Shown here one piece after another: positions 1 through 11,127 of a stretch of 64,000 nt of DNA. The notes under the pieces were generated by a model that saw only the letters and a list, made by a program, of their open reading frames with translations, did not search any database and was not told the DNA's origin. Location of the stretch: the NCBI GenBank assembly GCA_004431415.1, contig QPMI01000687.1, positions 26,745 to 90,744 on the forward strand, written 5' to 3'. A program made the position numbers and the translations under genes. Position 1 is the stretch's first letter. Every line of letters starts with the position of its first letter. The DNA is from Cyanophora paradoxa. Lineage: Eukaryota; Glaucocystophyceae; Cyanophorales; Cyanophoraceae.

Positions 1-200
1 TGCGGATGAGCCAGTACTCCTCCCCCGTCTTCTCGTCGACGCCCCAGCCCGAGACGGCGACGTCGTGGTCGTAGTCCTCCACGCTCCACTCCGTCTTCTC
101 CGCGTACACGCCCCCCGCGTAGTTGTACTCGAAGTTGTCCGTGCACTCCATCCCCTGCCCCCGCGCCCCCTCAGCCGCCCGTGGGAGAGGCGCCCTGGGC

Positions 201-231
<31 letters not shown>

Positions 232-1665
232 GGGGCGGGGCGGGGCGAGGCGCACGCAGATGATGGGCCCGTTGGCGAGGATCTCGGCCTTCATCGCGTG
301 CGTGTTCATCGTCGGGATCCGCCCGTAGTGCTTCACGTACCACTTCCGGTACTCCTTGATCGCGCTGCCGCCCGCCGGGTCGCCCCGGCCCGAGGCGTGC
401 CGGGGGCGGGGCCGGCGCGGCTCACTACTTGGTCTTGCGGTCGGACTCGGCGTTGTTGCAGATGCACTCTTCCTTGCAGTGCGCAAAGTTCTTTTGATGC
501 TTCGGCACGCACTCGGTCCCCGTCGCCGCCCGGTACGGCTGGCAGGTGTTGTCCGGGATCCCGTGCTGCCCGCTCCGTCAGGCCGGCGCTCCCCAGGCCG
601 GCGCCCGGAGATCAGACCTTGCGGGCGAAGCCGAGGACGCACATGGCGTCGCCACCCTCCTCGCAGTCACCGCAGTCCTGGCAGTTGAGCATCACCTGGT
701 GGGCCTGCGTGACAAACTCTCGTCAACACGGTCCAGCTGGGCATTCTGAAAGTGGAGCACAGAGCGCGTACGAGGGTGATCGCCGGGTACGAGGCGTTGC
801 GCGCGATGTGAATGCGGTCGCTCAGGGCCTGAACCGACGAGAAGACCCAGCAGCCGCCGCAATACTGTGCGTGCGCGTCAGAGAGTGCTCCGCACGCGCA
901 ATCCTCAAAGGAAAACGCTCGTACGTTGGGGAGGTGCTGCTGGCTGTTCTGAGTGAGCACTACGATTGACGGAGTCAGCCAAGAGGTCGCGTCGCAGAGG
1001 CATATGAAGCCCGCAGCGCGTACTGTTCCTGCCCGACACATTACGCCAGTCCCTGCTCATACACATCAGGAGGGACCGTGGGGAGCGCGAGGGATGGAGG
1101 ATCGCGCGCAGGGTCGCGATCAGAAGGGACGCACCACTCCTTGGGAAGATCCTCAGGGGCTAGCACCTGCAATCGCACAAGAAATGCACGTATGAGCGCG
1201 AAGGCCAATGGAGCGCAAAGACGCGAGCCAGGACCGAAAGGTCAGGAGGACCTGCCCTTTGAGAGCACACACGCGCACCTCCCAAGGGGCCTCACCCATA
1301 GGATAGGCATGGCCCTCGAGGTACGGTGCCATGACTGCGATACGCGCAGCACGATTCTCCTTCGTGAGCCGCCCGACTCGCCGCCGAGAGCCTGGGTGAG
1401 TGGTTGGACGCGGGGGCAAAACTCCCCTATGATACGGCGCACCGTCGCGGCGGAAGGCGACTTGGGGCATAGCTGTCGTCCCAGACTGCCCCTGAGGCTG
1501 GATCGTGCCCCTCGCCTCGCGCAGCTGGCGAATTTCATTACGCTGAACAGCCGTGACGATGACGAGGGCCAGGCACGCGAAGCACGCGACTCCAAACGCA
1601 GCAGCCCATTTCTTCGCCGTCGTACGCCTGATCGGGACGCCAGGAAGGAGGGGCTCGTCCTCCAT
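1..1665 (-). CDS. Cathepsin X/Z-like cysteine protease, membrane-anchored, C-terminus cut by window
   Basis: Papain-family (C1A) lysosomal-type protease closest to cathepsin X/Z. Reading leftward: an N-terminus at 1665 with a single hydrophobic stretch (AAAFGVACFACLALVIV) that looks like a type II anchor rather than a cleavable signal; then DLPKEW / DWRNVSG, the start of the mature cathepsin X domain; a QQHLP segment matching the family's HIP mini-loop; the catalytic block YCGGCWVFSS near 870-830; LNCQDCGDCEEGGD near 690-650; NAIKEYRKWYVKHYG near 370-325; and the histidine block DHDVAVSGWG near 60-30. The Asn block (RNSWG) lies beyond position 1. At least seven short introns are needed; the last contains a 29-G run (as read on the + strand). 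Upstream of the catalytic Cys the spliced model has Asn where papain-family enzymes carry the oxyanion-hole Gln. Family assignment is firm; exon edges are approximate. Confidence 0.85.
202..230. repeat. 29-bp G homopolymer inside a protease intron
   Basis: Uninterrupted G run followed by GGGGC repeats, within the intron between the exons ending ...ANGPIIC and starting GMECTDNF of the minus-strand protease. It is C-rich in the transcript. Confidence 0.9.
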
Positions 1666-2139
1666 TTCGCAAAAGTGACTCCGTACCCCCGGAAGATCAA
1701 ATCTCTATGGAGCTCAAGCGGCCTTGCAGGGAGCGCGCGATGTACGCGGCTTGCTCGGCCGCACAGCTCGACAAAGCATTTTTGTCTCGTGCAGGCCCGA
1801 GCACCGTGAGCTCGAGCTGCTCGACGGCGACTGCGGCTGCGCGTGTCCGATCGAGCCAACCGGCTCGGAGAGCAAGCGCCAGCTTCCTCAAGCGCCCAAC
1901 CATCGAGCTGGACACAGCCAGCCGCCGCTGGACAAACTCGAACTCTATCCACTTCCGTTCGATCGCTGCCAGGCAAGCCGGCAGCGCTTTTCGGCAGCGC
2001 TTTGAGCTCCCGAGAGGGATCTCTTTCTAATGCTTGCGATCTCCTCCGCAGGCGCAGCCCGCTTGCCCAGCTGCCGTTGAAGCCCGCCGTCCCCTGCAAC
2101 GCGCGCATCTCTCCGGCGGAACGGCCGTACACGGCCGTC
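1666..2139. other. Intergenic region between divergent protease and DUF3326 genes
   Basis: No exon was recognised with confidence. The last ~50 bases read in frame into the DUF3326 protein as ...ARISPAERPYTAV, and RPYT-V directly precedes the start of the conserved domain in cyanobacterial relatives, so an upstream coding or transit-peptide exon for the right-hand gene may lie here. Confidence 0.4.
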
Positions 2140-3464
2140 ATGATCGTGCCTACGGGCATTGGTGCCTCAATCGGCGGCTACGCAGGAGACGCCCTGCCCG
2201 CGGCGCGCGCGCTCGCAGAGGTGCGCGGCCTGAGGCACGTCGAAGCCGCATGGCGCGACCCTCGGGGCGCCTCTCGCAGGTCGTGGACTGCTTGATCACG
2301 CACCCGAACGTGCTCAACGGCGCTCAGCTATTCTGGCCGATGCGCAACACGCTGTACGTGGAGGGCTACGCGCTGGACAAGTTCGCCGCGGGCGAGTGGG
2401 GTGCGCGGCGTCCCGGGCCCCCGCGCCCCCCGCGGGGCGCCGCTGACCCTCGCCGCCGCGCAGGGCTGCGGCCGGTGCACTCGAACCGCGTGGGCCTGAT
2501 CCTGGACGCGGGGATCGAACCGGAGCTGCGGCTGCGGCACGTGCAGGCGGCAGACGCGTGCCGGGCGACGCTCGGCCTGCAGGTCAGTGAGTACGTCGTC
2601 ACTGACGAGCCGCTCGGCGTGGAGCTCTCCCGCTCCGCCTCGGGGGCCTCCTGGGGCACGCTGCGGAGCCCCGGGGCGCTGCTGCGGGCGGCGGAGGGCC
2701 TGCTGGCGCGGGGCCGGACGGACGCGGTGGCGGTGGTGGCGCGCTTCCCCGACGGCCTCGGGGACGAGGAGGCGCTGCAGGCCTACCGCGAGGGCCGCGG
2801 CGTCGACCCCCTCGCCGGCGCCGAGGCCGTCATCTCCCACCTCGTCGTCTCCCGCCTCCGCGTACCCTGCGCCCACGCCCCGGCCCTCGCCCCGCTCGCC
2901 CCGGACCCGGCCCTCGCCCCAAAGTCCGCTGCCGAGGAGATCGGGCACACCTTCCTCCCCTGCGTCCTCGCGGGGCTCGCGCGGGCGCCCCTGATCGTCC
3001 CCAGCCGGGCGGCCTCCGCGGCGGGGGACATCTGGCGCGAGGCGGTCGACGCCGTCGTCGCCCCGGACACCGCCTGCGGGGGGCCCGGCCTCCTCGCCCT
3101 CGCCGCCGGCACCCGCGCCCGCCTCGTCACCGTCCGCGAGAACGAGACCGCCATGCGGGCCGCCCCCGACGCCCTCGGCATCCCCGACGCCGCGCGCCTC
3201 CGGACCTACCTCGAGGCCGTCGGCTGGGTCGCCGCACACAAGGCCGGCGTCGACCCGGCATGCATCAGCCCGCGCGTGGAGCCCCTCCCGGAGGTCCCGC
3301 CCCTCCCCCGTCACGACTCCGTCGCCCAGTCCAACGGCGAGCTGACATTCCACTCCTTCTCGGCGACCGTACCCGGCGCCGGCCCCGTCCAAGGGACCGC
3401 ACCTCCCCCAGCGAGTGTGCCTCCGCACTCCCCCGCACCCGAGCGCTCCCCTGCCGTAGCTTGA
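2140..3464 (+). CDS. DUF3326 family protein (cyanobacterial/plastid lineage, function unknown)
   Basis: Matches the DUF3326 family of cyanobacteria and algae/plants; no biochemical function is established that I know of. The first in-frame ATG (2140) opens with MIVPTGIGASIGGYAGDALP, the family hallmark. Exons are about 2140-2220, 2280-2400 and 2464-3464; both introns (59 and 63 bp) begin GTGCG and end GCAG, and the phases fit exactly (AE/VVDCLITHP and EWG/LRPVHSNR). Further conserved blocks are THPNVLNGAQLFWP, YVEGYALDKFAAGEWG, VGLILDAGIEPELRLRH, VVTDEPLGVE, FPDGLG and EAVISHL. The last ~70 residues are low complexity. Because conserved residues (RPYTAV) also occur in frame just upstream, the true start is probably in an earlier exon, possibly with a plastid-targeting sequence. 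The family's distribution points to endosymbiotic gene transfer. Confidence 0.88.
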
Positions 3465-3738
3465 TCTGCAGCTCAGCACTGGTTCTGCGCGGCAGGGCAG
3501 GTTTGCGTACTCACTAGACTCACAGAGCCTCCTAGACATATGTATACATCGATCTAGCTAGATCTATAGAGCGGGCCTCACGAGCGGATCTAGACGTCGA
3601 CTTAGCTTTGGATCGAGGGGCTCGGTGCTTGACGTCGGCCGCGGCCGGATCGGAAGAGGGGCGTGCGGATTAGTTCGCGGGGCCCGGGCGAAAGCGAGAC
3701 TGTGCAGCGTGTCCGAGAGCGAGTCACTGTTGTGGTCG

Positions 3739-3977
3739 TTAGCTCTTGTTCGCTGCCGCCGCCGCGGCCCTGCGGCAGCACCGGTTCGACTACAGCACGC
3801 GCGACGTGTGCGCGGCACGACGCACTTTTGCTTGCATTCGCTCTGGAAGTTTCGGACCTCCTCTTCGCACTTCTTCATGTCGTTGTTGTTCTCGGCGAGG
3901 CCTGCAGCGCGTCTCACGCGATGCCCCGAAGCGGCGAGGGGCGGTGCTGACACTTCTGCAGCATTTTCCAGTCGCAT
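3739..3977 (-). CDS. Possible small Lys/Glu-rich cysteine-containing protein
   Basis: A short helical segment, AENNNDMKKCEEEVRNFQS followed by ECKQK, reads from about 3895 to 3830; after removing a GTGCG...GCAG intron it continues in frame as AAAAANKS and stops at 3739. The spacing C-X10-C is close to, but not equal to, the CX9C of mitochondrial twin-cysteine proteins. The 5' end is unclear: one frame gives an ATG at 3977 (MRLENAAE) and another gives MDPSAAAKLEIGN upstream, and neither joins cleanly. It may be a genuine tiny gene or a fragment. Confidence 0.25.
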
Positions 3978-4094
3978 GGTGAGCGGTTCCCGATCTCCAG
4001 CTTTGCCGCGGCGCTCGGATCCATCGAGCGAGTCAAGCGCCCCGTGTGTGTGCACCGAAGATGTCACAGTGTTTGAGAGCTAGTTGCGCTTTCG

Positions 4095-4165
4095 AAGGCT
4101 GCAGGCTGCAGGCTTGCAGGCTGTAGGCTACAGGCTACAGCTGCAGCCTGCAGGCTGCAGCTCGT
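4095..4165. repeat. GCTGCAG/GGCTACAG short tandem repeat
   Basis: Degenerate 7-8 bp units (GCTGCAG, GCTTGCAG, GCTACAG) in tandem. Both ends carry GCTGCAGGCTGCAG-type sequence, so the block is also partly self-complementary. No gene was recognised between 3978 and 4490. Confidence 0.7.
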
Positions 4166-4490
4166 TCAGGGATACCGAATCTAATTGGGGGTACAACCTG
4201 CAAAGGTGTGTGCGGCGTCGAGAAGCGAGAGCTTGTCACCCGAACAAGTGCATTCACAAGCTTGTCATCCGAACAAAGCCAGGACAGGAACACTAGCACG
4301 CAGCAGGAGTCGCGTTTTGAAAATCCGACAGCGTTGTTCGGGCTATCTTACAAGGATGTCGTTCCGCACGCAAGAGCGTGACCGGGTGAGCATAGTCCGC
4401 CGGCCGCTCCTAGCCTGCCTACACAAGCCCGAGCTGACTGCGCGACGTACCGCCTATCGCTTACTCCCCGAACACGTACAGATCACACTT

Positions 4491-6370
4491 ATGCAGTCCA
4501 ACTTGGAGAGCTGGAAGCACGGCTTGCGTAGCCCCGGGAGCTCTGGAACGCCATCGAAGCCGCTCGCGGGGCACTTTAAACCGACCTCGGCGTCGCCGGA
4601 CAAGAGCTTCGTCAGCACGGGCACGGGCCGCGATGGCCCTGCTCCGTACCTTTCGCCGTCCCCTCCGCGCGCACCAGCTCCGGCTGCACAAAACGACATG
4701 CCGGCTGAGCCTGCAGTGCCGAGCCGCCGGGACTTGCTCATCCAGTACGCGCCCGAGATCCAAACTGGTTTCGAGCGGCTGGAGTCAGGCCGCTCGACGT
4801 GCGCCGATCCTCGCTGGTGATCAACTTCCGGCCTCACAGATTCGCCCGCAGCGTCGATGATTTCGTCAAGGTAGTGAAGAGCTGCGGGGTTCAGCCGTCG
4901 ACGGAGACTGTCCGCCTGCTGAATCTCTTCGCAAAGGTGCGCGCCCGCTCTTCCCCCACGCTCAATTCACTCGCTCAACTTGGCCGCGCAGAACGGGAGT
5001 ATCGGCTTCACGCAAATTATGAAAGCGCGCGCTGCCCTGCTCGGCCGCGGCGCACCCGGCTGACCTCCCGCCCGCAGTCGCTGCTGCACAACGAGGAGGA
5101 CTCTGCCTTCACGTCGCGGGCGGCCGGTGGCCCGGGGGCGGGCGTCGTGGAGGCGCACTTCTACCAGCAGTCGCGGCACAGGCCACGGTCGCCTGTGCGG
5201 GAGACCGACCCCCTGGGCATCGCGACCCCGGAGGAGCCGCACCGCCCCGCCCGCAAGCGCTCCGACCTGCCGCACGCGAGCATCAACCAGGAGAGCATCG
5301 CTCTGCTGCACGCCGCCTCGCCGTCGCCGGGCAAGCCGCAGGCCGCCGCCACGCCGCGGGGGGCTGCCACGGCCGGCGAAGAGGACGAGAGCGTGAAGGC
5401 GGTGGTGCACGACGCGATCCGGCAGCTGCTCAAGGGCGGGATCAGCGCGGCGCAGTTCAAGGACATCCTGCAGACGGCGACGGGCCGGGCGGCGGGGCCG
5501 GACGTGGAGAAGGCGCTGGCGCGCTTCGTTGCGCGGGGCGACAGCACTTTCCGCGAGGTGGCGACGGCCTGTGCGCCGTACTTCGTCCGGGCGCCGGGCC
5601 CGCAGGACGCGGAGTCCGTGCGGCGCCAGCTCGAGGAGGCCGGCCTCCTGCGCGAGCCGCCCGCCCGCCGCCCCAGCGAGCTCTGGAAGGCGCCCCCAAT
5701 CGACTCCCGCGGGGAGCCCCTCCGCATGTTCACCGCGGGCCACCAGCCCAACTCTCCCGCCGCCGAGCGGTGCCCCTCTCGCGCGACCTTGCCGCTCGCC
5801 CACCCCGTTGACCCCCGGCGGCAGCGTGGCCGGCGATGTGATCAGCTTCCGCTACGGATCCGTGGCGGAGGGAGGCCCCGAGGTCGCACAGCCGGCCCGC
5901 CCCGCGACCGCCAAGTTAGCCCGGGCCCCGCCTCGCTGCGGGTCGGGGCAGAGCTGAGTGGGGGGCAGGCTGCAGACGCCGTCTTCGTTCGACCTGATCA
6001 GCGGCCGCGTGGACAGCGGCGTCGTCCGCCACAGCGACGGCGTGCGCGCCGCGCACCCGCGCCGCGCGCCCAGCCCGACCCCGCCCCGCAGCTCGAAGAG
6101 CCCGAGCAGCGCCCCGCCCGCCGTCCCGTCGGCGGCAACTCGCCGCCGTCGCACCTGCGGGCGGCCGCGCCGGCTCGGCCCGTCACGGCCGGCTGCGGTG
6201 AACGCGGCTTTCGTGCCATATGTATTGCGTCTACTCATGCTTCTGCAGGTGACTTCATCAAGTGGGAGGGGGTGGACGAGCGGGCCGTGCAGACGCCGTC
6301 CAAGACGAGCGTGCACCCGCGCTCCGCCATCGCCCCGCGCGAGAGCCCCTTCGCCACCAACTACGGCTGA
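4491..6370 (+). CDS. Unknown protein with EF-hand-like helical units
   Basis: I do not recognise the family. Exon joins are well supported: after ESGRST a 41-bp GTGCG...ACAG intron gives FARSVDDFVKVVKSCG, and removal of 4937-4990 gives LNLFAK/NGSIGFTQIMK; the next join to SLLHNEEDSAF needs a GC-AG intron. Two segments (VDDFVKVVKSCGVQPSTETV..FAKNGSIGFTQIMKSL and VVHDAIRQLLKGGISAAQFKDIL) look like degenerate EF-hand pairs without Ca-binding loops, the architecture seen in many flagellar proteins. Later exons give VAGDVISFRYGSVAEGG, LQTPSSFDLISGRVDSGVV and a C-terminal GDFIKWEGVDERAVQ ending ...ATNYG. The start at 4491 is the nearest in-frame ATG; an earlier one near 4356 is possible. The junction into the last exon is unresolved. 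A ciliary role is only a guess. Confidence 0.55.
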
Positions 6371-6558
6371 CGCGCCCCCCGCGCCACCACCCGTCCATCA
6401 GCCCGAATCCAATCGAACCACCGTCTATTGCAGCACGTGGGGGGGACGTGGGGGGGACAGGAGGGGACAAAGACGGATGATGGGGGATGGTGGAGGTGAC
6501 GGGATGCCAAGAGGGGTCTAGCTTTAGCGCTGCTCCCGCCGGTGGCTGTCGGCTGGGT

Positions 6559-7823
6559 TCAGGACGCGCCCTTGGCCGCCGGTGCTTCCTCTTTCCTATC
6601 AGCGACGGTGGGCAGCTGCGCGGCGGGAAGTCAGCGGCGGGAGCTGAGCGGGGCACGCGGGGCCCACGGACCGAGTTGTAGATGGGGAGGGCGAGGCTGT
6701 CGCCCGTCTTGAGGTGGAGGGCCTGCGCGGCGCTCATGTGGGCCGCGAGCCTGGGCCTCCGGGGGGCGGCGGGGCGGACCTGGATGTTGGCCCACTTCTT
6801 GGGGACCTTCTCGGCGATGGCGTCGATGGCGCCCATGATGTTCTCCACGATCTGCGCCTCGCTGAAGCCCGTCCGCGCGATCTTCACCGCGCTGCACCCG
6901 CCGTCAGCGCCCCGCCGCGTAGGTGCAGGCGGGCCCGGGCCGACGCGCCTGACGGGGCCTGTGCCGTAGAAGAGGTACGTCGAGTCGCACGCCCGCAGCA
7001 CCTGCTTTGTGATGTTCTCCTTCGTCAGCCGCACCGTGATCGGGTGCCTGTCCCCGCGCGCGGCGGGTGAGCCAACCGCCCTGCCGCCCCTCCCCCGCGC
7101 CGGCGCACCGCTTCCTCTGGATGAAAGCCTTCCCGAGAAGCGTGGGGAGGAAGCGGACGATACGCTCGTCCGCGAGGAAGAGGTCGTAGCTGCCGCTGAG
7201 CTGGCGCTTCGCCTCGTACGTCTTGTACTTCGCCCGCAGCTTCGAGAGGCCAATCACCTGCGCGTACGTGATGTTGGCACAAAGAAAGCGCATGAGATAG
7301 CTGCGCGGCCGAGCCGGCAGACCTTCTTGACGCCCGGGACCTGCTTCTCCTCGATCATATTCTTGTACTCGCGCTGCGGGTCCTTGGTGAACAAGCAGAG
7401 CTCGGTCTCCTCGATCGGATGCAGCGTGTGCTTCAGCGGTCTGCACGACACGGGGAGTCAGCTCCCGCTCTGACGAGCCGCAGGACGCGATCGCGCCGGC
7501 TGCGCCCGGCGATCCAGCGCAGCCGGCGCGATCGAGCTTGTTTATACGGCGGATGTTAAAGGCGGTTTGGCGGTTGCTTGCATTTGCGCGGGCGTGAGGA
7601 TGTTGTTCTTCTTCGGCACGGTCTTGTATGTGATCTGGAGGACGATGAAAGCGTCATCGTCGAACAGCTCCGACTTTCCCTGCTGCTGCTGCTTGTTCTG
7701 CTTCACCACCTCCGCGTGCTTGAGGAGAGCCTTGGCTGCCTTTCGGACCTGCGCGATCCCCCTCGGTACACGCGATAGCTTGTGCAACGAGCTGCATACC
7801 TGCTTCTCGTTGAGTTGTGTCAT
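6559..7823 (-). CDS. RSL1D1: Ribosomal L1 domain-containing nucleolar protein (RSL1D1/Utp30 type)
   Basis: Belongs to the L1p/L10e superfamily branch of nucleolar proteins (RSL1D1, Cic1, Utp30) that act in pre-rRNA processing. The start at 7823 gives MTQLNEKQVCSSLHKL and an N-terminal helical segment. After a long first intron come LHPIEETELCLFTKDPQ, REYKNMIEEKQVPGVKKV, VIGLSKLRAKYKTYEAKRQL, SYDLFLADERIVRFLPTLLG, VRLTKENITKQV, ARTGFSEAQIVENIMGAIDA and KTGDSLALPIYNS, in the order expected for the family. A final GTCCG...GCAG intron joins NS to LPTVADRKEEAPAAKGAS and a stop at 6559. The donor of the first intron could not be fixed because no GT gives the right phase; it may use GC. It is divergent from the SEL1L-like gene, with 198 bp between the two start codons. 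Confidence 0.85.
7488..7534. repeat. Perfect 18-bp inverted repeat (hairpin) in RSL1D1 intron 1
   Basis: CGATCGCGCCGGCTGCGC at 7488-7505 is the exact reverse complement of 7517-7534, with an 11-base loop. It lies inside the first intron of the L1-domain gene, so the transcript would form a very stable stem. Confidence 0.9.
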
Positions 7824-8021
7824 CGGGGCGCTCGCTGCGTGCTTTGCTGGGCTCAGGGCGCGGCGACGAACGAAAATGCCTATCCTGGATTCGAGCCGGC
7901 GTTGAAACAACGAGGGGGAGAGAAGAGGAGCTAGGAGATCTGGAGGCCTCCAGGCCTGTATAAGGAGAGTTGACGTGTGAGGAGATCTAGAGGTCCGCGC
8001 CTGCACGCGCTCTGTGCGCCG
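7824..8021. promoter_or_regulatory. Probable shared promoter of RSL1D1-like and SEL1L-like genes
   Basis: 198 bp separate the two divergent ATGs. It contains a purine-rich block (GAGGGGGAGAGAAGAGGAG), the palindrome GGAGGCCTCC and CTGTATAAGG, a TATA-like element facing the right-hand gene. No experimental support is available from sequence alone. Confidence 0.4.
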
Positions 8022-10783
8022 ATGCGCATGCGTCGGCGGGCCACGGCCGCGGCGCTCCTCCTCGCGCTGCTCCTGGAAGGTGAGTGTTAGTAGATATAGT
8101 GCGCGGCTGCGTTTTGGGGCGGCCATGCTGAGCCGCACGCAGCCGGGCTCAGCGCCCGCGTCGCTGCGATCGACGCGGGCAGAGATGAACCGCACGCACG
8201 TGGCGAAGTGGCGGCAGAAGGATCCTCGGCAGAATTCGAAGCGGTCGAACACGCGGAGCTGGAGGTGGCCGTCGCGACTCCAACGCCGGTCCCAGAGTGG
8301 AGGCTGAAGGAGCAGCGCGAGAGAAGAGCCAAGGAAGAGCAGAAGCGGAGGAGCGCGCTGGCCGAGGCGGCGTACCGGGAAGGGCGGCGGCTTCAGATCT
8401 CCGACCCCGTGGCGGCGAGCGCGCGGCTGCGGGAGGCGGGGGAGCTGGGCCACGCGTACGCGCCGGCCGAGCTGGCGGTGCACTACGTGCTGGGCTACGG
8501 GGTGGAGGCGGACGAGCGGCGGGCGCTGGAGCTGTACACGGAGGCGGCACGCCGGGGATCTCTACTCGCACACATCGCGCTCGCCGTCCGCCACGCCTTC
8601 GCCGTCGGCACCCCCGCCGACTGCGCCCAGGCCTGCGCGTACTACCTCCCCGTCTCTCGCACCGGTCCGCCGCCCCTCTCCACCGCGCCGCACACGGAGG
8701 GGCCGACGAGTGCGCGGGGCAGCCGTCTCGGCGTCCTCGAAGCAGGCGTCGGGGGAGTCGGGCTCGCGCCGGGAGCGCGCCGCGCAGGCCAAGGAAGAGA
8801 TGCCGCGCCTCTCGGAGGTCCGGGGGGGAGCCCTCGGCCGCTTCCTGGGGCGCGCCCTGGGCCCCGGGGCGGCCGGGGCGCTGCTGGGCGGGGCCGGCCG
8901 GGCGCAGCAGCGCATGCACGACATGCTGCACTACGCGGAGGCGCGCGCAGAGGCCGGCGGCGCCCCGCACTACGCCGTGCGCGCCCCCGGCCCTGCCGCC
9001 GCGTCCCCCGCCCGAGCCTCTGCGCAGCTGGCGATCGGGCAGGCGCACCGGTACGGCATGCATGGGTTCGCGCGGGACCCGCGGCGCGCGGCGCAGTTCT
9101 TCCAGCGGGCGGCGGCCGCCCCGAACCCCGACCCACTAGCATTCGTCCACCTCGGGGAGATGCACGAGCAAGGCCTAGGCGTGCCGGCGAGCAATGTGAC
9201 AGCTATGGATATGTACCGCCGAGCCGCCGACCTCGGGTCGCCGCTCGGCTGGGACCGCATCGGCCAGGTGCGCGCACCCCGCGCCCGCCGCTAACACTCG
9301 CACTCGATGAGTCCCCTACCCCCCCGGTACCCGGGCAGATGCACATGCACGGGAAGGGCGTCCCGGTGGACCCCGCCAGCGCGCTGCGGTCCTTTCGGCG
9401 GGCGCTGGGGGCCCCCGAGGAGCCCCGCCCCGACGGCGAGGAGCCGGCGCTGGGGCCCCTCGAGGCGTGGGGCCCCGACCCGGGGGAGGGCGGGGGCCCC
9501 GCGCCGCCGCCCGGGCACGGGGACGCGGTGTACAACTTGGCGCGGCTCTACTACTACGGGATGGGCGTGGAGCGGAACGAGACGGCGGCGGGGCGGCTGC
9601 TGCAGCGGGCGGCGGGGCGGGGCCACCGCCTCTCCATGCACCTCTACGGGCGCCTGCAGGCCGACGCCCTCGCCCGCGCCGCCGCCGAGGGCCGCGCCCC
9701 CGACGAGCTCGCCCTCCCCTGCGCCCGCGCCGTCCGCTGGCTGCGCGCCTCGCCGAGTCGGGGCCCTGGAGCGGTGCCCCCGCCCCCGCCTTCGCCCCGC
9801 ACCGCGCTCTCGGAGCGAGCGGGGCGGGGCGGGCAGACGCGGTGCGGGACGGGGTGGAGGCCTGGCTCGGCGGCGACGAGCTCTTCGGCCTCATCCGCCT
9901 CGTCACCGCCGCCGAGATGGCCCGCCCCGCCCCGCCCCGCCCCGCCCCGCCGCGGCGCGGGCCGACAGGGCGCAGGGCCTCGAGGCGGGCCTGGTGAACG
10001 CAGCGCACGCGCTGCTGCACCTCTCGCGGGGCGCGGCGGCGAACTTCACGGCGGACCTGGGCGAGCTCGCGCGGGAGTACCTGGAGCGGGCGGGGGCGCA
10101 GGGGAGCGCGGAGGCGCTCGTCTTGCTGGGCGACCTTGAGCACGCGCGCGGCCGCCGCGCCGCCGCCGCCCTCCTCTACCGCTCCGCCGCCGACGCTCCC
10201 GCCGACGCCGTCCGAGGCGTCCTGGCGGCCCTCGGAGCCGGTGCCGCCCGCCCCGCCGCCCCCTCCCCGCCCCCCGCCGACGGCCCCGCAGACGCGCTGC
10301 AGCACGTCGCGGGGGCGAGCTCCGGCAAGAACGGCCTCGCCTGGCGCGCCCGCGCCGCCTACAACCTCGGTGCGCCCCTGCCGGCCGCTGGGCGCCGGCC
10401 CCAGGCCCGCGCACCGACGCGGCACAGGGTTCATGTCGCAGTTCGGCGCGGGCGTGCCCCAGAGCATCGCGCAGGCAGCGCACTGGTACCGCCTGGCGGC
10501 TGCGCTCCATCCCGTGGGCGCCTTCCTCCCGCGCGCGATGCTCCGCCTCCTCCCCGTCCAGAGCGTCGTGCACGAGATCCGCAGCGCGACGGCGGCCCTG
10601 CCCGACGAAGTCCGCGCCGCCGCAAAATCCATCCTGTTAATCCATCTCTTCGTCCAAGCCCTCCTCCTCTCCTGGCTCTGCGCCGCCCTCTGGCGCATGA
10701 GGCACCTGCAGGGCGTCGACCAGGCCCTCCGCCGCGGCGAGCGCCCGCACGTGCCCCCCTGGCCCGCCGCCCTTGCCGCGTAG
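8022..10783 (+). CDS. SEL1L: SEL1L/HRD3-like ERAD adaptor
   Basis: Sel1-repeat protein of the ER membrane that in animals and fungi partners the HRD1 ubiquitin ligase in ER-associated degradation. Exon 1 (8022-8079) is a signal peptide, RRRATAAALLLALLLE; a GTGAGT...CAG intron to 8217 joins in phase to EGSSAEFEAVEHAELEV. Sel1 motifs follow: AYAPAELAVHYVLGYGV, AQLAIGQAHRYGMHG, AFVHLGEMHEQGLGVPAS, MHMHGKGVPVDPASALRSF, AVYNLARLYYYGMGVERNE, and a last pair YMSQFGAGVPQSIAQAAHWY near 10440-10490. The C-terminus has one membrane span (SILLIHLFVQALLLSWLCAA), then a short basic tail and the stop at 10781-10783, the topology of SEL1L/Hrd3. At least six short GC-rich introns interrupt it. Length and topology fit the family well. 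Confidence 0.88.
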
Positions 10784-11127
10784 TGCCTTGCAATTGCAAG
10801 CTTCCATTTGCGAGCCCGAGTCGCGTAAAGACGCCGCCGCACAGATGTATACGTACAGCCGCATGCGCAGCTGCGCATGCCGCGCCGGCGCCCGGCCGGC
10901 GCCACTGAAGGCTAGCGCTAGCGCTTTCGCGATCGAAGCACGTGCACGACACGGGGGGGGGGGGACGAACGGGGGGGTCGAGCAGCTCCCGCAGGTGCAA
11001 GGTGGTGTAGTCGGTGTAGAGCCAGGGCTGCAGCTGGGTCTAGCTATAGGCCTGTTGCGTGATGGTTCCGCTCGTCAGCTTCACCACAGAGGGACGCATT
11101 TCGGTGTAGGCATTTCGCATTTCGCGG
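10784..11127. other. Intergenic region, SEL1L to hybrid kinase
   Basis: No coding exon was recognised. It holds CGCATGCGCAGCTGCGCATG and GGCTAGCGCTAGCGC palindromes (10859-10925) and a short G run near 10952. Confidence 0.5.
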
